A DNA stretch of 64,000 nucleotides from Edolisoma coerulescens (Eukaryota; Chordata; Aves; Passeriformes; Campephagidae). Location of the stretch: contig VWZW01006876.1 of NCBI GenBank assembly GCA_013397115.1, positions 9,397 to 73,396 on the forward strand. Reading direction: 5' to 3'. Position 1 is the first letter of the stretch, and each line of letters starts with the position of its first letter. The position numbers and the translations under genes are program-made. This document shows, piece by piece, positions 36,655-50,600 of the stretch. The notes beneath the pieces are model-generated. The model worked only from the letters and a program-made list of their open reading frames with translations. It searched no databases and was not told the origin of the DNA.

Positions 36655-37988
36655 AAGTGCTGGCCCGTGGCTGCTCAGTTCTGCCTCAGCACAGCTCAGT
36701 TTGCCATTAAGGGACAGAGCAGCCTTGCTAATAAGAGCCAGATGAATGAGACGTTTGAAGGAGCACTGAATTATTTAAAATAAAAAATTTAGCCTGCAAA
36801 TGAGATTGGCTTTTATGTCTAATGTGCAGCAGATTGAAGTGCTGCTGTGATTACAGTGGGGCACGTGTGGGGTGGGAGATGAGTGTGAAAATGTGGGTGC
36901 AGGGCTTTGAAGGAAGTGGCAGCAGTGATGGAGAATCAGGGGTGACAGTTTAAGGATTGCATGGCAGGAGCTGCACAGTGATTAAATCCACTGATGCTGT
37001 CACTGAGCCGTAAGGCTGCAGATAACATTCTCTCCCTGTGCTGAAAACAAGAATCAATACAAACTCCTTGACAGGGGCTAAATTATTAAATAGAGCCTTC
37101 CTTACAATGTTTCATTATCTGGGATTTACCTCAGCTGGTGATTTGTCAGCAGCGCAGGGAGATTTGCTGGGCATTTTGTATTAAAATAATTCCAGATGCA
37201 TATGAATCCATTTTGATAATTCCCCTCCTTTTTACAGTGCTTCTCTGTGTGGTTTTTTTTGGTTGCTATTACCCAGATGCCACTTTGAATTCTCACACAG
37301 ATACTAAGCTGTGCTGCACAGCGAGGTTTGGGCTTGTCACATCTGTGTAGAAATAAATTCTTTTTGTATGGCAGACTGTTCTCTAAGTGCTGCTTTCAGG
37401 CTGTTAAATTAGCAGGGGATTTGCAGTGTCTCTCAAGTGAGGGTTCAGAACTGAGGGAAGAGGCATGAGGCTGCTCTGTGGATTTATGGGTGCTGGAGTT
37501 TCACTGGACTCGGCTGAAATATAGAGCAACATTCTTTTTATTTTGTTGTACATCTTCTGAAGGAAGGCAGGAGCAGGAACCATTCCTTCTGAGGCAGCCA
37601 AACCAGCATATTTTGCATTCCCACAGTGCTCAGGGCTGTGTGGAGGTGCTGTATTCAGACCTGGCTGAGATCTGTCATTTCATCAGTGCCATTATTTTGT
37701 CAATTAACAAATGCTTAACATTTTTGTGGGATTTTGGGTTTGTTTTTCTGAGTAGCCTTGATAGTGTAGTGCAGCAATGCAACCGAATTAATTTCTACAG
37801 AGCTGCAATGTTATGTCACAATTACATCATGGTCTTTTGGAGAGGGCGAGAGTGTTCCTATTTGGAGGTTTAAAGCAGATGGCAGCATTGTTCAGAGTGG
37901 GGATTAAACAGCTGGAAGTTAAGGCTCTGTGTGTGTTGTGTGTGTTTTTTAGGGCTCGAATCCAGCTCTGCCTCCATTCCTTCCATAT

Positions 37989-38019
37989 GGCCTGGATCCT
38001 TGCAATTGGAATCCAGGCC
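37989..38019. repeat. Inverted repeat, 9-bp arms
   Basis: GGCCTGGAT (37989-37997) and ATCCAGGCC (38011-38019) pair exactly around 13 bases. Confidence 0.85.
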
Positions 38020-38050
38020 TTACAACTTAGGGCCTACATAAAAAAAGCCC

Positions 38051-38070
38051 CAAACAAACAAACAAACAAA
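38051..38070. repeat. (CAAA)5 microsatellite
   Basis: Five perfect CAAA units inside a longer A/C-rich stretch (38040-38098), 56 bases before a T21 run. Confidence 0.9.
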
Positions 38071-38125
38071 ACACCAAAACAAAGGAAAACCCCCCACAGA
38101 ATAATCCACAGGGAGTTTGGTTTGA

Positions 38126-38146
38126 TTTTTTTTTTTTTTTTTTTTT
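38126..38146. repeat. T21 homopolymer
   Basis: Twenty-one T. With the A-rich CAAA stretch just upstream, the two could pair as a long imperfect hairpin. Confidence 0.9.
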
Positions 38147-40182
38147 CCTTTTCAATGTGATTGCCCTGTTTGTTCTTGCCCCACTTGGCATTGAGCAGTT
38201 GGAATTCTCGTGGCCGCCTTGTTGGCACAGGAGCACTGGGGCTGTCTGGAGGCTGTCAGGGATTATTCTCCCCCAGGAAAGGCTCCTGGGCTCTCTCTGG
38301 GCTGCAGGGCTGTGGAGCAGCTGCCCCGAGTGCTCCGTGCCTGGGGAGGGCACGGCCGCGGCCCCTGCCCCGCTCGCTGCAGGCCTGGGCTTCTGCTCAG
38401 CCAGCTCTGGGGAAACCAGCACAGAGGGGGACAGGGATGGGGCTGGGGGGGAAATCCCACGCCCCTTTGGCAGAATTGCCGTTTTGGTGGTGTTTTTCCT
38501 GATTTTAGAAGGAAGAGGGCAGGAAGCACAATTGGTACAAATCCAGCCCCTGGTGTGAGTTGGGTACTGGGCAAACAGGGATTCACCAGGAGGTGTGGAG
38601 TGTGGTCTGGATTGCTTTCCCGTGCTGTGTTATCTGCAGAGACCCGTGGCTGATAAGTGCTAGATAAGAACATCTTCAGTGGCAGTGGATTGAACGTAGA
38701 TGCAGGAACCACAGGATTCATTAACACCCCCTGTATATTTGGCTTGCCCGTATTTATAATTTTGTTAAGCCCTTTGTCCTGGCAGCGTGGTCTTCACCGC
38801 CTTTGGCTTTTTATTTTACCTTTCTTCTGCCTTGTTTCCTCCTCCTTACCCTAAGTAAACCTGTTTCCTACACCTGTGCTGAGATAATTGAGTGCTAAAT
38901 AAATCATTACGTGCCAGCTGGAAAATATGGAGAAAAAAAATGTTATCTCTGGCTTTTAGGAAAAAAAAAGTATCAAATTGTACATTAGCTGCGTTTTATG
39001 TAGCAAGAGAAAATGGAGTTAGAATAAATTTAGCCATGTCCTCTGGTGTTGAATAGTGAGAGCATCTGTCATGTTTAATAATGCTTCTGACCTTTAGGAT
39101 TATTGAAGTAGAAATTTTCTCTCTGGTCATTTGGGGGTACTTGAGCACTGTCAGATTTCTTGTGTCTGCTCAGCCTCCAAAGACACATTGTTATGCTTCG
39201 TGAGCTGCTGAAGATAATTCATTAAAGAAATTTGTTTTCCTGCTTTCGGGAGGGTTTCCTTGAGGAATGTGAAATGTCACTGTGGCCACTGAATTCCAGC
39301 GTGTGTCCCATCCCTCAGTGATGTGCTTGGAATTGCTCTTTAAGGTGGAGGTGATGCTTTTAATGCTCCTCTGGCAATAAGGTGCTCAGTGAAGGCTTTG
39401 GGGGTGTGGGACACCCCAAACGTCCCCGTGCCAGCTGGCCCTGGCCTTGCAGGGTGACCTGTGCAGGGCAGGGGTGTCCTGGCAGGTGAGGGGTGATTGG
39501 GTGGATCTGAGGTTTGTGACCACGCTGTGCCAGGAGGGGTTGGTTTGTGCAGAGATTAAAAGGTGCTGGGAAAGGTGTGTGTGCCAGCAGGCTGAGAGGG
39601 ACAGAGGAGCTGGCACGGGGAAGGGACAAGGGTGTGGATGCTCTCTGAATAGCTGTTCTGTGCCTGAGTGGCAGGAAAGGCAAAAATCCCCTTTTATTCA
39701 GCAGGGACTGATGGAGCCACTTAGGAAAACGCTTCAAGTCAGCTCCACCTTGTGCCTGTCTGGCAGAGCTTCGGATGCTCCCACAGTGGGTTTGGTTTCC
39801 CCTGGCTGGGGCTGCTCCCTGCAGGACCTGGCATCGCCTCCGTGCCCGTCCCTGCCCGGCTCTCGCCGCCAGGGATGGGATGGATCTGCATTTTTGACAC
39901 TGCAGTCACTGAACACTAATCCATGGAGAATTTGAACTTGTAATTTTGATTAAAGTGATTGATTTTCAAGCAGCCTCAGTTCGTTTTGGGCCATTAGAGG
40001 GTATTTAAAAGGAAAATAACTCTTTAATTAAATTAGTGGCGCGTAAGCGTCCTGCTCTGCTTTCTAAGCAGAACTTCTGGGGGTTTTTGAATCATATTCC
40101 CTTCAGTTGTTTGTTGGCACGTTTTAAGGTTAAAAGTGATGCAAAATTATTAAAACCAACAAACTCGTGCTAAGCAACTCTT

Positions 40183-40215
40183 AAACTTCAAATGAAGTTT
40201 TCCCTTTGGGAAAAC
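40183..40215. repeat. Two overlapping, mutually exclusive hairpins
   Basis: AAACTTCA/TGAAGTTT (40183-40200, 2-base loop) and GTTTTCCC/GGGAAAAC (40197-40215, 3-base loop) are both perfect, and they share 40197-40200. Confidence 0.85.
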
Positions 40216-41355
40216 ATCCAAGTTATGTTGTTGTGTAAAGCAATTCTTGTCCATCCACCTGCCTGTGATATTAATACACCTCATGGAAGGAACGCTGTGT
40301 AAACAACAAAGTGCTTCCCTTTTATTTGTAAAACATCCTTTTTAGGCTACAAACATGTCTAAAACATTCAGTTTATAGAGAGAATCAAATAAGTAAGATA
40401 AAAGAATATATATGTTTCACTGCTGTGGAGTAGAAAGACATAATTTATGCTCTGTATCTCCCGTCGTTGTGATTAGTGACCTGAGGCTGTTGAACTTCCT
40501 CTTTATGGATTGGGAAAATGCTGTGACAGTTTTCAAGGGAATTGCTCTCTTTGAGTTTAAAGAGATGAAAATGGGTCTGCTAACAAGGACCAGCTTCAGT
40601 GTGTGTGCTTTCATATTCCTCGTGTTTTAAAAAAAAGAAGGCAAAAAAAGAAAAGGCAATTGGGTGCTTTGATATGTGTGAACCCCAGGACCCTGCGAGG
40701 CAGAAGCTGCAGAATGTGGAATATCAGACAGGGCTGCAGAGGATGGCAGGGGATCTGCAGGAAGGTATTCCCTGGGATGCTTTCTGCAATGTCTGTGGCT
40801 GAAAAGACTGAGAAAGGTGTTTTCCAGAAGGGGAGCTGCCATTTGGTGTCAGTTTTCCTGTTGTGATGTGTTGGTGTTCCAGACCAGTTCACAGACCCAG
40901 GAATTCCCGCTCCCTGTGCTGGGCTCTTGCTCCAGGGTGAGGATCACCAGCCTGCACTGGGAGTTAGAGCTGCCCTCCCTCAGCTGGGGCAGATTTGTGA
41001 GGAGACACCTGGAAACTGCATCCTGATTTCAGGTGTGGCTTTGTGGGCTTTGCTGCGCCCTCAGAACATGAACTGTTGGAGTTTTGAGCTGGTTTGGGCC
41101 TTTAAGCTGAAAACTTCACACTCTGAAATGCAAAGTTCCATTAACTGTGGTGAAATATCATCATAAATCTCTGATCTGGAGACTGGAGGTGATTAAACCA
41201 AAGGGCTGTTTGTTACTAAAGACATTGGGCCAGGAAAACAAACAGCTGGGAGCACATCTGGAGCGTGGCTGCTTTTGAAACAGGCTCGGTAAATATTGAA
41301 ATTCGAGCTAATACTGCGTTATATTACAGATTAATTTATTATGTGCTCGTTGGGA

Positions 41356-41398
41356 AGCACTTGTAGGACAAGTGCTGCAGTTTACACCGGTTCAAGTG
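41356..41398. promoter_or_regulatory. Cluster of three CAAGTG motifs in and beside a perfect hairpin
   Basis: AGCACTTGT (41356-41364) and ACAAGTGCT (41368-41376) are perfect 9-bp arms around AGG. A third copy, TTCAAGTGC, lies at 41391-41399. CAAGTG/AAGTG is the NKX2-type core and also an E-box-like CANNTG. Confidence 0.35.
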
Positions 41399-44300
41399 CC
41401 GGGAAATGGCTTTGGATTTGTCAGTGTTGCCTGTGCCAGTGCATGAATATTTGATTTCACTTTTCCAAGGTGCTGAACACTCCGTGAGCTCCGGGCCTTT
41501 TCGGGTCAGGTTCCCAGGGAGATGGCACAGCCAGAAGTGCAGACAAGTGCATGGGCAGCTGAAATATGGGCCTCAATATTGATCTGAACAGGCTTCTCCC
41601 TTTAACTCCTGTGTCACAGAGAGGCAGAGCTCCTCATTTCATTACATAATCTCTAACACTTCCATTTTCCCAAAGACAGACTCCTGCTCAGCAGTTTGAA
41701 GAACCAAGTTCATGGAAATGTTAAAAACAATTTTCTGAGAAGATTGTCTTTGGTAAAAGGAAGCTGATCTAAATCATGAGCTCTCTCTAAAATGGTGAAA
41801 CCAAGTTTTATACAAATTCCTTGAATAACATTTAGTCATTTTTCTTCTTTGTAAGGTTCCCTGCCGGTTTCTGCATTTGTGGGTGATGGTAGCACACAGA
41901 ATTCTCCTGTTTGCAGTGAGTCTGTGAAGGACTGGCTGTGGGGATTGGGGTAAAGCCGTGTGCCCAGGGGGAGAGGCACCAACCCTCATTCCCATTGCAG
42001 GAGGATTTCGGAGTCAGAGCCTTTGGGTCTGGCACTGGTGGGTTCCATCCAGTGCCTCCAGTAATAGAGGAAATTAATTTGAGTTCTGCATGAGGACTGA
42101 GTGGTTTATGGAACTGCTGGTTGCTCTCAAAGCTTTCTGCTGCTGGACCTGGGAGTGAATTAACACCTTGACTTCTTTAATAGAAGTTATTAGTGGCTTC
42201 ATTTGTTAAAGTTGTAATGCTGTGGTGATTATATGGCCCAAGACAAATGATTAACTTTGGAATTGTGTGTTAGCTTGGCTGGCTGTGTTCACTGTAATTC
42301 AAACCAGAGTGCACGTGGTGTCCATGGTGTGTGCTAGAGGTTTAAAAACCACATTTCTTGATTTCAGAACTGCTTTTCTTGTGGACCATCTCAGCTGTCT
42401 GTGTATTCACACTTTCAGCACCCGAGAAGAGGGTTTTTTTTTTTGTTTGTATCTCTTTCCCAACTTTTCCTTTGAGATTTTTTTCTCTTCCAGCAGGTAA
42501 ATGCATCCCTTTTATTCTCAGTGTAGTTATTTCTGATTTTAGTGTTTTCAATATCTGGCTATTTCCAGATGAATGGAGACCATCTTTCCAATCTTTGGCT
42601 TTAGATTAGATTGCAGCCTGTTGAGCTAGTTTGGGGTATGTTTATTTAGCACTGATTTACATATAAATACAAAGAAAAAATCTAAAGCTTGGTGTTGCTA
42701 ATTTAGCTATTGATATCAGGGCAGACAGCACCAATCTGTATTAGAAATTCCCTGTGTGGTGAGATACAGTCGTGTCTTCTGCAAATTGACATTTTTTTTA
42801 AGATTGCTGCTTTGTTTCCTTGATGAGCTGCTCTGGGTGTTGCAGGTTAATTGCTGGCAGGGTTTTTGCTGGGGCTGTGGCACGGCCGTGCCTCGGCCCC
42901 GCGTGTGGAGCCCGGGTGAAAAGCTGATTTTGAACCATCAGCTCGGTCAGTGACACACATGTTGGGGCAGGTTCTGAGAGGATGTAAACGTTTCACTAAC
43001 TGACCATTTCGTAAGTAAATTACATCCTCTGGGGAGCTGCACAAGGAAACGTTCACTTTCCAGGCATTTATTTTCCAAACACACTTTGTTTCCTCATAGG
43101 AACAACGTTTGCTTTTGTGGTGAGACAGCCAAGTCACAGGGTCTGGCTGATCAGTGCATTTTCTTTCCTTTTCTTTTTATAATTTCAAACCCCAGCCTGT
43201 TGGCAAAGGTGCTTTAATTTTTCCTGTTATAAAATTCCCCTGCCCATGAGGCAATATTTTAACAGGCAGGGACTGTTCAAACTCCGGGCTGGGTTTGCAG
43301 AGCAAACTGTCTCCTGATTGTTTTATCCTTCAGCTCTTGGTGTGTCTTTGTTCAAAGGTAAACCCCTCAGTGAGATGGTAAAGAAAATCTGGCCTCTTGA
43401 TATTTTAAAGGTGAGAAATCTATTTAAACTGTGTATGATGGCTTTGAATAGCCCCGCTGCTGAGTGCTGCTTGTTTTAATAGAAGTGATAAATACTGTGG
43501 CTGGTGCTGCTCTGCAATTAGATCTGAGCTATGTGCTATAAATGACATTTAATGGCAAATGTCAGGTGGGGCCCGAATGGTATCTTCATTTCAGTGTTCC
43601 ACTTCTTTGGCATAATGCTAAAAAAACCTTAATGGAATTTAATTACTGAAGCATCTATTCAATGATTAGTTAAATGCATTTGTGATACCACTAGTTGGTG
43701 GTGGCTGCTGGCTCCTGGTGCCTGTGCTGAGCCCGGGTGGCGGGAGCACAGCGGGAGATGCTCGGGAGGGTCCCTGTCACTTCTGGGTCAGCAGCTCCCT
43801 CCGAATCTGCTTCCGTGGAAAGGCAGAGTCTGTAATCAGAGCAAACGTGAGCAGGGATGCTGGGATCAAAAATAGTGCTTACTGCCTCCTCTCACAGTGA
43901 TTTTAATTACAGCCCATTAATGACGCTCCCCCTGCGTGTATGGGTCTCGTTTTGGGATATTTGTGCAATGCCAGCAGAGACGTGGCACCTCCAGGGCCTC
44001 GCCTGGGATTTGTGCCCGGCTGGGCATGGTGTGATACCCTCAAGAGGCTCTGAGGGAGGGGCAGCAGCTCTGTGTGCTGGCAGGACCTTCAACACGAGCA
44101 CAGCGTGGCGTTCCCTGGAATTCCACGGGCCCGGGGAAGCCGGGTGGGCCCGGCTGGGCGTGCACAGCTCCCGTGTGCAGCCCTGCTCTGCTCCCCTCGG
44201 GGGAACGGGCGAGGCAGCCCCGATTTCACCTGCACAGGGTTCTCAGAGCCAGAGCCCCGAGCTGGGGTGGATCCCGAGCTGCCACAGCTGCAGTGGGGGA

Positions 44301-44666
44301 GCTTTCTGTGCCCCAGGGTCCTGGAGAGGGTGCACGGGCTGTCCCTGAGCCCTGACAGCCGTAATTGTGATTAAACAGCCTTGTCCTGCTGCTGCACACG
44401 GGGCTGCCCTGGTGACTTCGTACCTCACCCACACCGGGAACCACAGATGGGATTCAGGGAACATAAAAGGGAAACGGAGCAGAAAGAGACCACAACGGGA
44501 TTAAATGAGGTAGTAAGCAATGACCCATAACCTTCATGGAAGATCTTATCGTAGTTTTATTTTAAGCCAGTCAGTTTTTAAGCATAACTGCTTTTTTTTT
44601 TTTTAACAAGATGAAATTATCTTTTGTCATTTAGGATCGCACTGAAATTTTAAGGGTATTTTGTAC

Positions 44667-44685
44667 TTAAGTGTATTTCACTTAA
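44667..44685. promoter_or_regulatory. Inverted pair of TTAAGTG (NKX2-type) sites
   Basis: TTAAGTG (44667-44673) and CACTTAA (44679-44685) are exact reverse complements separated by 5 bases. Each fits the NKX2-5 consensus TYAAGTG. Function is inferred. Confidence 0.35.
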
Positions 44686-47600
44686 ATGAAAACAGGTGAC
44701 TTGCTGGTTCTCGGCTCAGTGAGCAGCTTTGTTTCTGGTAAAGCTGGAAAGTTGATGGAATAAATAATACAGTTTATTTTAAATACAGACATCTCTTACG
44801 GTCATTACCTGAAATGAATAATGTCCTTTTTCTCCTTTAAAACCCTGGATGAGGCTGTGTTCAAGGTGAGACATGTGGGTGGCACTAAACACAATTAAGG
44901 GCTGTTAGGTGACGCTTGTTCCATATCAGTTTTTGTCAAAAATGTGCTGGATTTGTTGAACTTTGCCTTAGAAGTGCAATGCAGTTGAAGCACAGCGAAA
45001 TTCAGCGCTGACTCCTGGTGAGGTGGATTTCAGGGCTGAATTCACTGAGGCTCAGGCAGTTTTTAGTGCTGTTTATCGCAGTTCCTGACGGATCTCTCCC
45101 CGACTCTCAGCTGCCACAATCGTTCTGTGTCTGTCACACGTGCAGTCCCTGCCTTGCAGGCTCCCCTCCGTCCCAGCAGAACGTCCCCTGCTCACGGAGC
45201 GAGCTGTGCCGGAGCAGCTCTGCCCAGCTGAGCCAGGGCTGTGCTTCCGAGGCAGTCTGGCAGCTCTAATGCCAAACCACCCACGCTGGGAGACGGCAGA
45301 TGGCAGCTCCTCGGCAGCAGCGTGCGGAGAAGTCGGGTACCACCTTCGTGTTTGTGAGAAGGCTCGAGCCTTGATAGCTGGGATTTGGGGCTGGCGCTGC
45401 CTGGCCACCTCCTCACGTGCACAAAGAGCCCTGCAGATGATGTGCCTTGATGTAAAACTGATTTTGGCCACGTTTTGCAGTTTTTAAAGGTGTGGGCAGG
45501 CAGACTGCTGTTTTATGCTTTGGTGTGGGTATCAGCATGTGCCTGTGGGCTGAGGTTTGCAGGTGTGTTCGTGGGGTTCAGTGCCTTCCCCTGTCCTTCG
45601 GTGAGAAACAAGGCCACAGATGACCTGTTTGTGATGTTTGGGGCTGTTCGCAGGCAGCGTTGCTTCAAATTTTGTAGGAGCTACCGTGGAGATCTAAAGC
45701 AAACACTGTTCAGAACAGAGAGTGCCTCTGAGCAGAAGGACTGTGCATCCCGTGGGGCCTGGGGCCACGTGTGTCCCTGCAGGTGTGCAGTGCTCTGCGC
45801 ACCTGTGAGAGGCAGAAATTCAGGGCAAGGTGAGTGTGAGGAGTGTTTGGCATCTCAGAGTTACTCCCACGCGAGGCTGAATTAATTTCCAGCATGCTGA
45901 GGTGGCTTGATGAATTCCAAAAGGAGTTTTATTTGTGAATAAAAAGGACACAAGAAAAATTCTTGCTGTAAACAGTCAGAAAATGTCAGGCGTAAGCCAT
46001 TGTGAAAAAATCCGATATTGTTTTGTCAATAAATTATGCTCTCCCCTGCATAGATCACAGAAATGGGCCTTTACCCTGGAAACAGCAATATTTGATACCC
46101 CAGGCAGCTTATTCCCAGCTCAGCTCACACTTGAGTGAATCCACTGATCGATTATCCACGGCTTTCCCAAGGCTTCTCATTTCCTGCCTCCCATTACTGC
46201 GCTCAATCAGCCCTGCTTTGTGCCCTGCCTTGTGTGCCCAGATAAGCCATCAAGGCATGTTTCTATTAGAAAAGCTCTTGTAGATGGAGCAGTCATTAGA
46301 TAACAGTAACAGGTTTAAAGGTTGCAGGCTTTGTGTTGGCTCGGGGTGAGAGGACAGCCCTGCCCGGGCTGCTCTGGGCAGGGGCACAGAGGATTAATCT
46401 GCATGTGGCCACATTATTGCTTTTATTTCACATTTGTATTTCTTGCTGAACACTGACAATGCTTCTCTGTTTGCAAGGAGTAATTATGTGTTGCTATGCA
46501 GGCGTCTGAATTAAATAATCAAGCTGCAAAAATAACATTCATTTGTAGTAATAACCTCTGCATTTCCAGGCTGGGTTTGCTTGGCTTACAAACAGCTGAT
46601 CAGTTTTCTTAATTAATTAGCAAACAGCCTACGAAAAGATACCCTGAGAACGTGAAATAACACGTGCTGTTGTGGAGAGGGAAGAGAAATAATTCTTGCT
46701 GTGTCTCTTTAGCTCCTGATTTCCAGATGGGTTCATTTGTGTCCCCCCTCTGCTTTTTTTTTTTCCCCCCACAAGGAATCTGATATGAGTGGTCTTTATT
46801 TTTCCTTTTCTTTCCTTTGACTATTAGTAAATGTCAGAATTGACTGAATGTTAAAAACATTTCTACAGCAGGAGTGAGATTTCGTGGTGGAAAACACATT
46901 CGAAAGGGAAGATGTTCTTTTCCTTGTCCCTGTTTTGCTGTTTGTTTCTCTGGAATTGCTGCTATTCCCTGACTCCAGCGTGCCCATCTGTCATCTCCAG
47001 CATTTGGCACATTGTTCCCAAAGCTAGTTGTGATTTAACATGGCTCTAAATAGGGCAAGTAGTGAAGTACAGTGATTAAATCCCTCTGGGAGAATCTGCA
47101 GGACATCTGTGGTCGTTTGCACAGTTTGGTTGTCACAGCCCTGGAGAGAGAACGTGGGATCTCTGAAGATCTGCTCTGGGTGTGCAGTAGCTGTTCTGAA
47201 GGGTGTTCTAGGGAAAACGGGAACCTTGGAACTGTCACAAATGCTGTGGGAATCAGGACATTCCTGCTTTTAAAGAGAATGTGCAACATTGTTTTTTTCC
47301 CCTGTAAGGCAGCGGCTCGTTTTAAATAGAAGTTGACCAGATGCTTGTGAACTGAGATGCTTTGATCCATTTACAGATTCCATCTAATTCTTGTTCAATG
47401 TCCAAAACTGATTCATGCTGTTTAAAAGGAACAAAACCCCAAATGTCAGCAAGAACAAAACCCCCAAATGAGCACTTTGTGAGTGCTGCAGCAAAAGACA
47501 ATGTTTTCATTAAAGGGGAGAATGTGGTTTTGTAGCACAGGGAATCGTTTTGAGCTGACAGAAGGACACTTGGAATTTAAAGCTCTTGCCATGGCTGCAA

Positions 47601-50600
47601 TTTCTGCAAGCCTGGATTTGGCATGTGACTGTCTGCAGCTTTTCAGATGTAAAGGTGTAAAAAAGAAAAAAAAATCACACTTTAGGAAGTAGGGGACACT
47701 TCTTTTGTGTGCACATGGTTTGAAAATAAATAGTCTGCCACAGAAGTTGGCGCCTTGACACCTCTGAGTATAGTCTGCTTTATAAATGACATACGTATTT
47801 AGAAAGTTGGCTGACAAAATAGCATGTCTAGGAATTTCTGTGCGATGAGGGATGTAAATGTGAAAAGGGAGACTCTGACAGACGTTTTGTATTTTTAGCA
47901 AGATTGAAGCTTCAGGTTAAACCCCACAAAATCATCCATGTTGGAGAGTGGGTACAGAAAGGAGTTGTCAGGCTGAAGCTTTTAAATGAATTGGACAAAA
48001 ATGACCAATGGTGGTAAAAAGAGGTATTTAGGAAGGAGATCAGCTCACAACCCCCAAAGAAACCCAGAACCCACAACCCAACCAACGAAACCCCAAATGC
48101 ATCATTGTCACAGACTTTTCTGTAAACAGTTCCTTGCACATCTCATTGTAAATGATATTTTTGTTGCTGCTTTGCCTGTGTATGGAGGCACTGAGCCATT
48201 CCATAGGCAGCATTCCATGATTCAAATGGGGAGCTGTCAGCAGCTGCAGCACGAGTCTGATAACTGTTCTGATATTTACACTGGCCCCGTTTACCTTCTC
48301 ATTTCTAAATCACTTGAAATGCCTCTGTAATAGAATTTAGGTTTCAGGAGTCGGAGGCCTGGGCGGCGGCTGCGGCCCCTGGCTTCTCCTCTGTGCTCAG
48401 CCACGTTTGGGTTGGCTGTGTTTTGGTTTTATCACCCGTTTGCTTCTCGTTCTAACATTATGGTTTTTCTCCATAGCTTTAAAAGACACATTATTTTTGT
48501 TTTCTGAGGTGTAGTGGAAGAAAAGGCACTTCTGGGTGTTAGGAAACGCCTGTAATGTCCTTTGCTTCGCAGTCCTGCCCTGTCAGTGCCATCAGTCCCA
48601 CCCTGATGGCAGCCTTGGCAATTCATCACTTCCCTGCAAACTCCTTCGATCCAGCCCCGCCTCCTGAAATCCAGTCTCCCCCCGTGCCTCCGGATGGTGA
48701 ATCTGATTTCAGGGGAGGAATTGTTGTTGTTCTCTTTCATGTGCAGAGGGGCTGGAACAAAGCACAGTGAGGCAACAGCCGAGGTGTGCTGAGGAGTTCC
48801 CATTCCCGATGGGAATCGCTGTCTCCCCATCAAAGTCAAACGCTTGAACTGGCAGAGAGCTCCAGCCCGCATGGAGAGGTTGTGCTTTCCTCAAGTGTGG
48901 GATTTCTGAGCGATGAGCTGATAAAATACTGCCGAACACAGTAAATACTTTGCCTGCCTGCATTGTGTTCGCTGTGAATATTCCTGATAAGCTCTTGTGT
49001 AATCCCTGCTATTCCAGTTTTTAGTGCTTATTGGGTGTTTGCAGTGGGGCTTCCAGGAGCTGTGGCAATCAGCAGAAACTTCTCTTTGCTTTGACTGAAG
49101 GACCAAAGAGGGTGCAGGGGGGAGCAGCAGGGGGGGAAAGCTCACTTTGAACCCTGATTTCTTGCCTCCAGTGTCAGAATGCTTTGTAAGTGCTGCCCTT
49201 GGCCTTGTCCCCGCTGCTGAGAGCCCTGTGCTGTTCTGGGACAGAGATGAGGGGGAGGTGAGGTGGTGGCATCGCCGTGTCCCCCTCAGCCTTGGCCTAA
49301 AGCTGCCGCTCCCAGCTCTGTGTGATGCCAGGGCAGTGAAACGTTGGCAGTGCTGATCCCTCCCTCTATGTGGAATCACCTCAGCCATCAAGGATCACCT
49401 GCACACAGAATCTGGGCACTCGCAGAGTTCCTCCTGCAGACCTGTCCCCTCCTAGCAGAGTCTCTGTAAGGAGACACAGGAGGTTGTGGCCATTCCTTCA
49501 CACTGCCTGCCTTTCTCCTGCTCTTTTTCCAAGGTGTAGCAAGTCCCTCTCTCTTCTCAGCTCTCCCCTTGTCTGTGGGTGCTTGTTCAGACTTGGGATG
49601 ATTTGGTTTGTAGGGAACCCTTTGGCAGCGCCTTCCCTGGCCGAGCATAGTGCAGATTTCCAGTCCTCCTCCCCTGGTGTCATTTGCTATTCCAAACCAC
49701 CACATTCCACGCTGTATTTTGCAGTCCTCCCTCGTGGTTCCATGTGCAGATGTGCCTGTGCCTCCTTTGCGGTGCTTCTTGGAGTTGTATTATTTGAAAG
49801 ACACCGGACTCCAGAGACACAAACCCTGAAAATCAGAGCATTGATGCTTGTTGTAAACTGTCCTTATGTATGTGAATGGTTTTCGTGCCAGAGTGAAGCT
49901 TTCTGAGCATCCTCTCAGGGTTTGTGTAACAAAAGAGTGGGGTTTTTGTCCTCTCAGCTGAGAAATACAAAGAGACTTTGCAGAGAAATGCTGGGTTGAT
50001 GTTTCCCATCATTGCTGCAAGCTCCACTAATAGAATTTATGAACTCTTAGCGAGAGGGTAACAGATTATTTACTTGGACTTTTTTGTCTTCAGAATTCAG
50101 AGAGACTGTTCATAAAAGCTGTGATGCACAGAGCATTATTTCAGGAGAACAGACAAGTCTGCAACCCCAATTTTTGAACAGCAGGCAGCAGAAATCAGAG
50201 CCGCCTCTCACTCGTTGTCCTTTTGATTTTTTTCATGCATTAGACAAGCTTGTTGGCTTTGATTGCAAATGTGTTATTTAAAAAGCCACCGCAGCAGGCT
50301 CGGGTTCCTCCTGCACAGCCCAGGGATGCTCAGTGAGCGGGTTTGGGGATCGGGGATGGGGAAGTGGTGGCTCGGTCCCAGCTTTCCTGGCACAATGCTG
50401 CCACTGGCAGTGGTTTGCTGGTACTACACGGGCTCCGCTCGGGAAACGCTTTGACTGGGAAGGTTTGGATGTTGTTTATTCAGCAGAAAAGCTGCAACAC
50501 CCAGGCTGGTGCAGGGGAGAGACAATAGAACCTCCCGGCCCAGTAACCTGCGATTTAACTCGGAACTGGAAATGTGTTAGGAGCAGTCTTTGAAGGCTCG

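Noticed and set aside
37950..37970. T-arm-like ggctcgaatcc
   Set aside because: No tRNA fold can be built around it; a chance match.
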